Shown here piece by piece: positions 16,340 to 23,253 of a DNA stretch of 35,127 bases. This DNA is from Acidobacteriota bacterium (GTDB taxonomy: Bacteria; Acidobacteriota; Vicinamibacteria; Marinacidobacterales; SMYC01). Below the pieces are notes generated by a model, which made no database searches, was not told where the DNA came from, and worked only from the letters and a program-made list of their open reading frames with translations. A program made the position numbers and the translations under genes. Location of the stretch: NCBI GenBank assembly GCA_004356105.1, contig SMYC01000214.1, forward strand, positions 1 through 35,127, written 5' to 3'. Each line of letters opens with the position of its first letter. Position 1 is the first letter of the stretch.

Positions 16340-17385
16340 CGAACCCCGTCCAGAATGTCCAGGTCAAACTTCTACAACACGCCGATCGAAACTCGATACC
16401 GCTAGAGATGTCGATCGAACTGACGCATCACTGCAACTTTCGATGCCAGCATTGCTACATCCCAGACTTCTCCGCTCCGGATCTCCTCACGACGGAGCGC
16501 GTGTGCTCGCTGCTCGACGAGCTCGCCGAGATGGGAACGCTCTATCTCACCTTGACCGGCGGCGAGATGCTCCTTCGCAAAGACTGGTACGAAATCGCCT
16601 GCTACGCCCGCAACCTCGGATTCAGCTTGCGGCTGTTCTCGAACGGCTCGACGATAACGAAGGACGTCGCCGACAAGATCAAGTCACTCTACGCAATCGC
16701 CGAAGTGAGTCTGTATAGCATGGACGAGGAGATCTTCGAGAAGATCACGCAGCACAAGGGCTCGTTCAAGAAGACCATCCGCGGCATCGAGCTCTTGCGC
16801 GAGCGCGAGATCGAGCTTCTGCTGAAGGTACCGTTGATGGTCTTTAACGCGGAAGGCTTCGAGAAGGTCTTCGAATATGGACGCGCGATTGGCGCCACAG
16901 TGCACGCCGACCCTCGTATCATCGCAAAAAAGGATGGCGACCTTTCCACATTGAAATTGAACGCGGGTACGGAGGCTCTCCTCCCCTATTACCGGAGCGG
17001 CCACACGCCGTGCTCCGTGGACGAAAGCGGGGCCGACGATCCGCGTTTCGACGGACCGCTTTGCGCCGCCGGCAATCGCTACGCGAATATCACCTCTTCG
17101 GGCGACGTCCGTGCCTGCAACCTCCTGGTACCCGTCGCGGGAAACGTGCGCGAGCAATCCTTTCGCGAGATCTGGGAAGAATCGGAATGGCTGAAGCAAA
17201 TTCGATCCATTCGGCGGAAAGATCTCCACACGTGCGACACTTGCCCGAAGATCTCCTATTGCGGCCGCTGCTACGCTCAGGCCCACCTCGAGGACGGCGA
17301 CATGATGGGGCCTTCCTCGTCAGCGTGCTCCTTCGCCGAAGTGGTCGAGCTCATCCAAATAGAGAACGGTGCAGCGAGCGCTTAG
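16336..17385 (+). CDS. Radical SAM/SPASM peptide-modifying enzyme
   Basis: The 349-residue protein carries the radical SAM cluster CNFRCQHC (Cys33, 37, 40), the SAM-binding GGE (75-77), and a C-terminal SPASM domain with Cys243, 261, 300, 303, 309, 312 and 331. Two auxiliary iron-sulfur clusters are likely, as in PqqE-, mycofactocin- and sactipeptide-type maturases. I chose the ATG at 16336, which overlaps the kinase stop; the longer open frame upstream is antisense-like and antedates the family's start. SPASM enzymes commonly crosslink a ribosomal peptide held by a PqqD-type RRE, and the adjacent PqqD-like protein supplies such a domain. The two cysteines in the PqqD tail make thioether chemistry a possible outcome, but this is inference. 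Confidence 0.9.
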   Translation: MTNPVQNVQVKLLQHADRNSIPLEMSIELTHHCNFRCQHCYIPDFSAPDLLTTERVCSLLDELAEMGTLYLTLTGGEMLLRKDWYEIACYARNLGFSLRLFSNGSTITKDVADKIKSLYAIAEVSLYSMDEEIFEKITQHKGSFKKTIRGIELLREREIELLLKVPLMVFNAEGFEKVFEYGRAIGATVHADPRIIAKKDGDLSTLKLNAGTEALLPYYRSGHTPCSVDESGADDPRFDGPLCAAGNRYANITSSGDVRACNLLVPVAGNVREQSFREIWEESEWLKQIRSIRRKDLHTCDTCPKISYCGRCYAQAHLEDGDMMGPSSSACSFAEVVELIQIENGAASA

Positions 17386-17767
17386 GAAGCCCGCCGCGGC
17401 ACTCGTCGCGTTGTTCTTCGTTTTGCGTGCCGCGTTTCGCGTATGGTGGCACGAGCCTCGCATGGACCTCGAAGAGCTCGTCGGCAAGCTTCGTGCGAGC
17501 CCCACCTCGAGCATCCCACTCGACCTCGATCTGGTCGAAGCCATCCTAGAACGCCTGCTGCCCGTCCTGCCGCCGTGGAGGACAGGGCGCTGTGTGAAAC
17601 GTTCCCTCATGCTGCTCGATCTTTGGTCCCGCGCAGGGCTCACCCCGCGCTTCCATCTCGGCTTTCTCGAGGCTAGGGAAGGGCGCACGGGCCACGCGTG
17701 GGTCAGCTCCCAAGTGCCGGTGAGCCGCTCGACAGCACCGGCACAAAGCGAGACCTTGCGCTTGTAA
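17369..17767 (+). CDS. Lasso-peptide B2-like transglutaminase-fold protease (PF13471 type)
   Basis: The 132-residue protein starts at a GTG inside the end of the radical SAM gene (17-base overlap). An ATG at 17462 is a shorter alternative. After an N-terminal hydrophobic stretch (8-24) comes the conserved core: GRCVKRSLMLLDLWSRAG (73-90) with the catalytic Cys75, then PRFHLGF (93-99), and GHAWVSS (108-114) with the catalytic His109. These are the two best-conserved positions of lasso B2 leader peptidases. The third catalytic residue, an aspartate after HAWVE in most homologues, is not visible; the last 20 residues (VPVSRSTAPAQSETLRL) look degenerate. The C-terminus may be truncated or diverged. 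The role expected is cutting a leader from the peptide recognised by PqqD. Confidence 0.7.
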   Translation: MQRALRKPAAALVALFFVLRAAFRVWWHEPRMDLEELVGKLRASPTSSIPLDLDLVEAILERLLPVLPPWRTGRCVKRSLMLLDLWSRAGLTPRFHLGFLEAREGRTGHAWVSSQVPVSRSTAPAQSETLRL

Positions 17768-17895
17768 CAGCTGCCGCCATCCGTCCTGGAGTGCGGTTTT
17801 TGAATCGAGCCCAGTTCTAGCGAAGCCATTAAGAAGGTGAGCGGAGGTAGCGAGGAACTCGCCCGCGATGAGCTCGAGCGCCTGGGTGGGTACTG
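17768..17895. other. Non-coding stretch after the B2 gene, with one copy of a short repeat
   Basis: I support no gene here. The stretch contains the first copy of a 36-38-base direct repeat (17793-17830). A short plus-strand open frame runs from about 17808 to 17923 (reads SSSEAIKKVSGGSEELARDE), with no convincing start. It is possibly an eroded gene end, and I could not assign it. Confidence 0.4.
17793..17830 (+). repeat. Direct repeat, copy 1
   Basis: Sequence beginning gcggtttttgaatcgagccc and ending ctagcgaagccatt. It is nearly the same as the stretch at 18631-18666 (gcggtgttgaatcgagcccg ... ctagcgaaccatt), with two single-base length differences and a few substitutions. The two copies flank the TPR remnant and the inverted repeat, about 840 bases apart, suggesting that the block between them was duplicated or inserted. 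Confidence 0.6.
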
Positions 17896-18291
17896 TCAAG
17901 TTCGGAGCGCGGACCACAAGATATAGATGTAGCCCAGCTCCTCCTGACGTTGCACCGCGAGCGTCATGATCCGAATAGCCTCATCCAGGTTCCCCTTGGA
18001 CGCCTCGATTTCGGCTCGCAGGATAGTGGACGCCACGGCAACGAGCCCGACGCCGGTGATCCCCGGCGCGAATACCGTGGATTGCATCTGCCGGAGCGCC
18101 TCGCTTTCGGCGATGACCTCGATCTTGGCAAGCTCCCGCTCCGCTTCGTCGAGCTCGCGCTGCGCGTTGAAGGCGAGGCCGCGCGCGTAGTGCCACATTG
18201 CGACGAGCATCACCAGATCCTGCGGCGGATGGGGCTCGCGAAGAATCTCATCCCCGTAGTGTGCCAAAACCGGATCGAGCGTCTCCATCAT
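17896..18291 (-). pseudogene. Fragment of a TPR-repeat protein
   Basis: The 131-residue frame contains clear TPR-like helices: 'MWHYARGLAFNAQRELDEAE' followed by RELAKIEVIAESEAL, then 'ASTILRAEIEASKGNLDEAI' followed by RIMTLAVQRQEELGY. This looks like the middle of a longer family of TPR proteins in which 'PPxDLxxxxAMWHYARGxAxxAxGxLDEAExEL' is common. Those proteins continue for several more repeats after the 'LDxAIxxLxxAVxxEDxLxY' segment, whereas this frame stops a few codons later (IYILWSALRT). The start (ATG 18291) is also internal compared with the family. I therefore read it as truncated at both ends. The short sequence LDPVLAHYGD near its start is duplicated, inverted, at 18591-18608. 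Confidence 0.6.
18253..18270 (+). repeat. 18-bp inverted repeat, left arm
   Basis: CCCGTAGTGTGCCAAAAC at 18253-18270 is the exact reverse complement of GTTTTGGCACACTACGGG at 18591-18608. Both arms encode VLAHYG in their own orientation. The left arm does so inside the TPR remnant on the minus strand, the right arm on the plus strand. Eighteen exact bases 320 bases apart is well beyond chance in this window, so a piece of the TPR gene was copied in inverted orientation. Confidence 0.7.
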
Positions 18292-18863
18292 TGGTTAAAG
18301 GGCCATTCTCGGCGTTGAGAATGCAGAGACGCTGTCGGGAAACGAGGCGAGCGCTGATAGGGTGCGGCAAACTGGTTGGGAAACTATATTGGCGTTACCA
18401 GTCCGCTCACGCCGCGTCTTTCAGGTATTCGATCGCGTCCTGTTGGAACCGGTTGGCCGATCCGCCGAAGGCCATGACGAAGAACTGCCGCAGGTACGGT
18501 TGCATGGGCTCGGATTCTAGCTGCCCATCGAGTCCGGCGGGTTTGCTCCCGGACGCTTCAATGACCTGCCAACCATCCGGCGTTGATCGAGTTTTGGCAC
18601 ACTACGGGTGCCGGGATCCCGCCAAGCGCGGCGGTGTTGAATCGAGCCCGGCCCTAGCGAACCATTTCCAATCGCAGGGATTTCCCTACAGACGCGCCGC
18701 CCGAAGGCGACCTACATGTCTTCAAAGTGTTGTAACCAAAAGGCTTTCTTGAGTGCTGCTCCCGCGTTTTGCGGCACGAGAATTGCTTTAAGAGCTGTTA
18801 CCCCTCCGAAAAGTCGAGGCGTGTGCCGTCTCGACGCGCTCCCTCAACATTGAGAGGATAACC
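18292..18863. other. 572-bp region of decayed sequence without an intact gene
   Basis: It holds the right arm of the 18-bp inverted repeat (18591-18608) and the second direct-repeat copy (18631-18666). On the minus strand a coding-like stretch (about 18583 down to a stop at 18407) reads STPDGWQVIEASGSKPAG... then FFVMAFGGSANRFQQDAIEY before a stop. The last part is faintly like the N-terminal helix of some IS transposases, but I cannot identify it. No complete gene is supported. Promoter and ribosome-binding sequence for the next gene lie at the right end (GAGAGGATAACC ahead of the ATG at 18864). Confidence 0.5.
18631..18666 (+). repeat. Direct repeat, copy 2
   Basis: Partner of the repeat at 17793-17830. 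The core ttgaatcgagccc is identical in both copies, and both continue into ctagcgaa and ccatt. Confidence 0.6.
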
Positions 18864-19376
18864 ATGAAACGCAAGCGGTTGATCTTGCTCGGCCTCGCCG
18901 TGACCCTGTTGACCTTCGCACCAGCGCGCAACAGCTCGGCGCGCGCTCGCCGACTCCGATGTAGCGATATCCGCGTTACCTCGCCGGATCTCACGAGCAA
19001 CAAGAAGGGAAGAAAGGGAAAGAAGAGCGAGAAGCGCAACAGGGGCCGGTTTTCCGCTGGTCAGATACTCGACCTCGAGCTCGAAGTACGGCTCCCCGTC
19101 AAACAGTTCAGAGAGCAACATGTGGGCCGACACAAGGTGGAGCTCAAGCTCTACACGCCGAGCGGCAACCTCTATCAGACCCTCGTCCTGCCATTCGTCG
19201 TAGACGCGCCCGAAAAGGCTCGGAAGAACCGATATCTCTCGACGAGCGCGATGCTCCCCGTAGCCGGCACGAGCATCGTCACGAGCTCCCTCTACGGCGA
19301 GTGGACCATTCTCGGCTACATCGACAGAGCCACAAAAAGCTGCGGCAAACCGAAGCGCATCAAGTTAAATCCTTGA
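18864..19376 (+). CDS. Small exported lysine-rich protein, unknown function
   Basis: The 170-residue protein starts at an ATG with GAGAGGAT six bases upstream. A signal peptide (about 1-27, ending SARA) is followed by a short cysteine-containing segment (RRLRCSDIRV), a very basic stretch NKKGRKGKKSEKRNRGRF (about 46-63), and a predicted beta-sandwich: LDLELEVRLPV, HKVELKLYTPSGNLYQTL, and a closing GEWTILGYIDRATKSCGK. The two cysteines could form a disulfide closing the domain. The fold resembles exported beta-sandwich proteins of the macroglobulin/BACON sort, but I do not recognise a family. It faces the poly-Lys repeat protein across a 555-base gap. Both share SKK/GKK-type basic tracts. Confidence 0.65.
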   Translation: MKRKRLILLGLAVTLLTFAPARNSSARARRLRCSDIRVTSPDLTSNKKGRKGKKSEKRNRGRFSAGQILDLELEVRLPVKQFREQHVGRHKVELKLYTPSGNLYQTLVLPFVVDAPEKARKNRYLSTSAMLPVAGTSIVTSSLYGEWTILGYIDRATKSCGKPKRIKLNP

Positions 19377-19931
19377 ATTTGAACACCGACGAAATTACCG
19401 ACCGCCTCAAAGAGGTACGCCGCCAGGACGAGTGTTAGACCAGCCACTCCTTCCACAAGAATATCCGCTAGATCTCAGCTCTTTGTCGTACTGTCTAGCA
19501 CGTGCACGGCGTAGCAAGGTCGGTGGGTGATCTCATCGTCGCACGTCGGATGACGGCCGTCTTGAGCAGCGGCCTAGCAAGCGATATCCTGGCGCCGTCG
19601 AGGTGTGGGTTGAATCTTCTCCAAGCCGACCGCGCACATCAGAATTGCCAGCATTCGGCCGATTCGAAAGGTGCGCAATGAAAAAACCATGTTCGCGTCA
19701 TTCGTATGCCTCCTCCTTGCCACGTATTCTGATTTACCAACGCCGTCACACGAACGGGGAACTCGCGGCGCCAGCGCGATCGAGCATGACAATGAGGCGC
19801 GGCCTAACGTAACTGCGCGCAAAAAAAGAACCGGCGACACGGCGTGAGCACGTGTCGCCGGCTTGCCGGATTTGACGCTATCGGCAGTCCAAGTTTGAGC
19901 AGTCTCGGCGCGCAGCTAGAAGGAAACCCGC
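19377..19931. other. 555-bp intergenic region between two convergent genes
   Basis: Short open frames on both strands (for example minus strand 19840-19574) show no family similarity, signal or ribosome-binding site and are not annotated. The only clear element is a strong terminator for the minus-strand repeat protein near 19824-19861. Confidence 0.6.
19824..19861 (-). terminator. Rho-independent terminator of the DLNGDGD repeat-protein gene
   Basis: CCGGCGACACG (19831-19841) and CGTGTCGCCGG (19851-19861) form a perfect 11-bp stem with a nine-base loop. On the minus strand the stem is followed by TTCTTTTTTTG, the required U-tract. It lies about 70 bases past the stop of the minus-strand gene ending at 19932, in the right orientation. 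Confidence 0.85.
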
Positions 19932-21730
19932 CTACTTCTTCTTACCCTTCTTGCCTTTCTTCTTGCTCTTCTTGCTCCGTTTGCTCTTCTTGCTTTTCTT
20001 ACTTTTCTTGCTCTTCTTGCTCTTGTAAGCGTCGTCGTCGTCGTCGTCGCCGTATTCCGGATCGCCTACGGTGGTCACGTGCAGGACGACATCGAAAGCA
20101 TCCCCGTCACCGTTCAGGTCCGTCATCCCCTGGCGGTTCTCGGTGACCCCGAAGGCGATGGTTCCGTTCTTGAACTGGTGTCCCCTAGAAACGTCATAAC
20201 CCAAGTTGGTGGTGACGCCCGTCATGACGTCGTAGTAGTGGAGCACGATATCGCTGAAGTCCGCATCCCCGTTCATGTCCGAGGCGCCCTGAGCAAGTTC
20301 TTTAACGCCGAAGGAGACTCGATTCCCGTTGAGCTGAAACGTCTGAAACCCGCCGGACGGGTCCGCATGCAGATTGATGAGGCTGCCAACGGCGAAGTCG
20401 AAGATATAGAGCGTGAAGTCCGCGGTGTCGTTATCGCCGTTTTGGTCGGCTCCACCTTGCTGGCTCTCCGACGCTCCCAAAGCCAGGAGCTTTCCGCCTT
20501 CGAGCTTGAAACCGAGCGTGGCGTCGGTAAACAGGTTCGCCGTCAGGCCCGACGCGACGTCATGAATATGGAGAACGAGGTCGTCCGTGTCGCCGTCTCC
20601 GTTTAGATCGAGTGCGAAATGCCGAAACTCACGAACCCCAAAGGCCAGATAGCCTCGATCGAGCTGAAAGCCTTCGACCGCATAGAACGTGTTCACGACG
20701 CGGCCCGCGCCTCCTTCGAAGACATGCATCACGTCGTCGGCCGAGTCGAGATCGCTGTTGAGGTCCACATCTTGCAGGCTCTCGGACACGGCAAAGGCGA
20801 GCACCCCGTGATCGACCTGAAAGTCGTGGCGGCTGGCCACGGCGAGCCCCAGATTCGCAAGAGCGTTCGTGGAAGGCTCGTAGACATACAGGACCGGATC
20901 GAGCGCATCCCCATCTCCATTGAGGTCGACGTTGCCGTTGAAGTCCTCGCGGACCGTGAACGCGAGAAGGTCTCCGTCGAAATCGAACTCTAGAGCGTTC
21001 GTCGCGAGCTCGAGATTGGTGACCGCGCCCCCGGCGATATCATAAACGTGCATCACGATATCCGAAGCATCGCCGTCGCCGTTCAAATCCACGTAACCGT
21101 CTCGCGCTTCGTCAACGCCGAAAGCGACGAAGGCTCCCGAGAGCGCGAAACCGCCGCTAGCATCCCTACCAACATTGGTTAGGGTGCCCGTGGCAACGTC
21201 GAAGAGATGGAGCACGGAGTCGAACGTATCGCCATCGCCGTTCAAATCCGCACCACCGTGACCGCTCTCGGAGACGAGGAATCCAAGCATCGTGCCATCG
21301 AGACGATAGGATGCGCCGGGACGTGCCAGATTCGTGATGAGGCCCGTCGACATGTCCGCGACATGAAGGACGAGGTCCCTAACGTCGCCGTCGCCGTTCA
21401 GGTCCGTCATGCCTTGACGGGTCTCATTCACTGTCCACGCGACGTAGTTCCCGAAAATCGTCGGCGCGCCGGACGCGTCGAGGCCGGTATTCGTCAGAAC
21501 GTCGGACTTTATGTCATATGTGTGAAGCACGAAATCGATCGCATCGCCGTCTCCGTTGAAATCCGTCTGCCCCGAACGAGCTTCGGAGCTTCGAACTGCG
21601 ACGAAGCCTTCATTGAGGACGAATCCGCTAGAGAAGCGTCGATGCCGACATTCGTGATCTCGACCTGAGCAAGAATCGTCCCAGGTGACACCAGAAGAAA
21701 GAGCAAGGCCGTGAGAGCACTGTACCGCAA
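19932..21730 (-). pseudogene. Exported DLNGDGD-repeat protein with poly-Asp/poly-Lys tail; frameshifted near the signal peptide
   Basis: The main frame (to about 21640) encodes ten copies of a roughly 55-residue repeat of the form D-L-N-G-D-G-D...VLHxYDxxxGxxTNLxxDASGGF...AFxVxE. The DxNxDxD core is an EF-hand/dockerin-like calcium loop. The C-terminus is six aspartates (about 567-572 of the 604-codon frame) followed by a 30-residue KSK/KKG tract. A signal peptide, RYSALTALLFLLVSPGTILA, is in a different frame starting at a TTG (21730) behind GGAGG with six-base spacing. The frames meet at about 21630-21634, where TCTCT has one CT too many. Removing it gives NVGIDASSGFVLN, matching the repeat consensus. 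Either a real frameshift or an assembly error. Function unknown; surface and calcium-binding roles are plausible. Confidence 0.7.
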
Positions 21731-21895
21731 GAGAAACCTCCACCAACGCTGCCTGTGAGGGGCACAGTGCGTTAAAGACAAGTACCGTTGGGGCGGGACT
21801 AATTGCGATACAGCTTTTTGGCTACCACGTTAAGAATTAAGTGTATTAGGCAACCAGCCAGTGACGAAACGAAACGGATTTTGTAAACCCCTTTT

Positions 21896-23251
21896 GTGCT
21901 AAAGTGCGTTTTCTTGCCGACTGCGAATCTCCCCCAAAAAACGCATCCTGAGTTGAGCACGCGAACGCTCCTCGCTTTGGCCGTACCGAGCGCGCTGTTC
22001 ACGATACTGACAAACGGCTATCGCGTCGTGGATCAGTATTTCATCCAGACCGTTTCTACAGCTGCCCAAGCAGCGATCGGCTCTTCCGTCTTCGTTCTCA
22101 TCCTCTTCTACGCAGCCTTCGAGTTGATAGCGGCCGGCACCGGTCCGCTCGTTGCCCGCGCGACGGGCGCGGGGGATCGACCACTCCGTCGGGCCATCCT
22201 GGGCACCAGCCTTGCGGGTGCGATTTTGGTGACGTCGATCCTCATGCTTCTCGGTATCGCGGGCGCGCCGCTCATCGCAAGCTCGCTCGGTCTTTCCGGA
22301 GACGCGGCCGCCCAATGCGTCCTGTATCTCCGCACGCTCTGCTGGACGATCCTGCCGCTCGCGCTCACGCCCGTTGTCGACCAAGGCTTCATCGCAATGG
22401 GAAATGCACGGGTGCCGATGGTCCTGCACGCCATCTCTCTCGCGCTCAATATCGTGCTCACGCCACTGCTCATTCACACAGCGGGTCTCGGGATCGCGGG
22501 GGCCGCTCTCGCATCGAATACGTCACGGGCAGTCGCGACGGCGCTAGGTCTCGTCATGCTGCGGCGCCTGACGGGGCTCCGGTTTTCGGATATCCGCATC
22601 ACGCCCGAGCTTCGAAGAGTGCTGCGCGTGGGCTATCCGATGGCGCTCGGCGTCGCGGCCTATGCGCTCGTCTATTGGGCGGTCTTGAAGACATCGGTCT
22701 CGCCCTTGGGGCCCCACGTCAACGCGGCGCTCGGCATCGGCTTCAACGCCCTCGAAGGCGTGACGTGGCCTCTGTTCCACGGCCTCTCGCTCGCAGTGGC
22801 CTCACTCGTGGGCCGCTATCTCGGAGCCGGCCGACAGGATCTCGCGAAAGCTACGATCCGACTGGCGCTCCCGATAACCCTCGCAGCTGGGGGGGTGTCC
22901 TCGCTCGTTTTCTGGCTCGCCGGCCCGTTTCTCACCGGCCTTTTTACAAACGACGCTGCCGTTCACGCCGCCGCGAGTGAATATGCTGTGATCCTGGCCG
23001 CTTCGCAGCTCTTCGTCGCTCTGGAGTCTTTGACCGAGGGAGTTCTCGCAGGCGCCGGAGACACGCGCTCGGTGTTCATTTATTCGGCTCCCGTCAACGC
23101 GCTCCGCATCCCGCTCGCATGGTGGTTCGCCTTCCCGCTCGGCTGGGGCGCCCCGGGTATCTGGTGGGTCATGAACCTCACGACCTACATCAAGGTGCTC
23201 GGAAAAGGCTATGCAGTATGGCGCGGGAAATGGGCGGAGATGGACCTGTAA
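21896..23251 (+). CDS. MATE-family efflux transporter
   Basis: The protein is up to 451 residues with about twelve hydrophobic segments in two homologous halves, as in MatE proteins: an N-terminal 'LALAVPSALFTILTNGYRVV' helix with D-QYFIQ, and a C-terminal half with 'GVLAGAGDTRSVFIYSAPVN', the well-conserved 'G.L.G.GDt' signature. MATE pumps export drugs or metabolites using Na+ or H+. The GTG at 21896 has no clear ribosome-binding site. A TTG at 21953, immediately before the first family-like helix, is an alternative, so the first about 19 residues are uncertain. The gene is convergent with, and two bases from, the next minus-strand gene. Confidence 0.85.
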   Translation: MLKCVFLPTANLPQKTHPELSTRTLLALAVPSALFTILTNGYRVVDQYFIQTVSTAAQAAIGSSVFVLILFYAAFELIAAGTGPLVARATGAGDRPLRRAILGTSLAGAILVTSILMLLGIAGAPLIASSLGLSGDAAAQCVLYLRTLCWTILPLALTPVVDQGFIAMGNARVPMVLHAISLALNIVLTPLLIHTAGLGIAGAALASNTSRAVATALGLVMLRRLTGLRFSDIRITPELRRVLRVGYPMALGVAAYALVYWAVLKTSVSPLGPHVNAALGIGFNALEGVTWPLFHGLSLAVASLVGRYLGAGRQDLAKATIRLALPITLAAGGVSSLVFWLAGPFLTGLFTNDAAVHAAASEYAVILAASQLFVALESLTEGVLAGAGDTRSVFIYSAPVNALRIPLAWWFAFPLGWGAPGIWWVMNLTTYIKVLGKGYAVWRGKWAEMDL

Positions 23252-23253
23252 GC

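Noticed and set aside
17546..17917. Minus-strand 123-residue frame antisense to the B2-like gene (contains ALELIAGEFLATSAHLL)
   Set aside because: The frame overlaps the B2-like gene, whose Cys and His motifs are recognisable. No ribosome-binding site or family match on the minus strand.
18407..18505. Possible IS-transposase N-terminus (FFVMAFGGSANRFQQDAIEY)
   Set aside because: Only faint resemblance, no terminal inverted repeats or catalytic DDE region. Recorded only as an unidentified fragment.
19932..21668. Several open frames on the plus strand antisense to the DLNGDGD repeat protein
   Set aside because: The repeated coding sequence produces repeated antisense frames. They carry no independent signal peptide or family motif.
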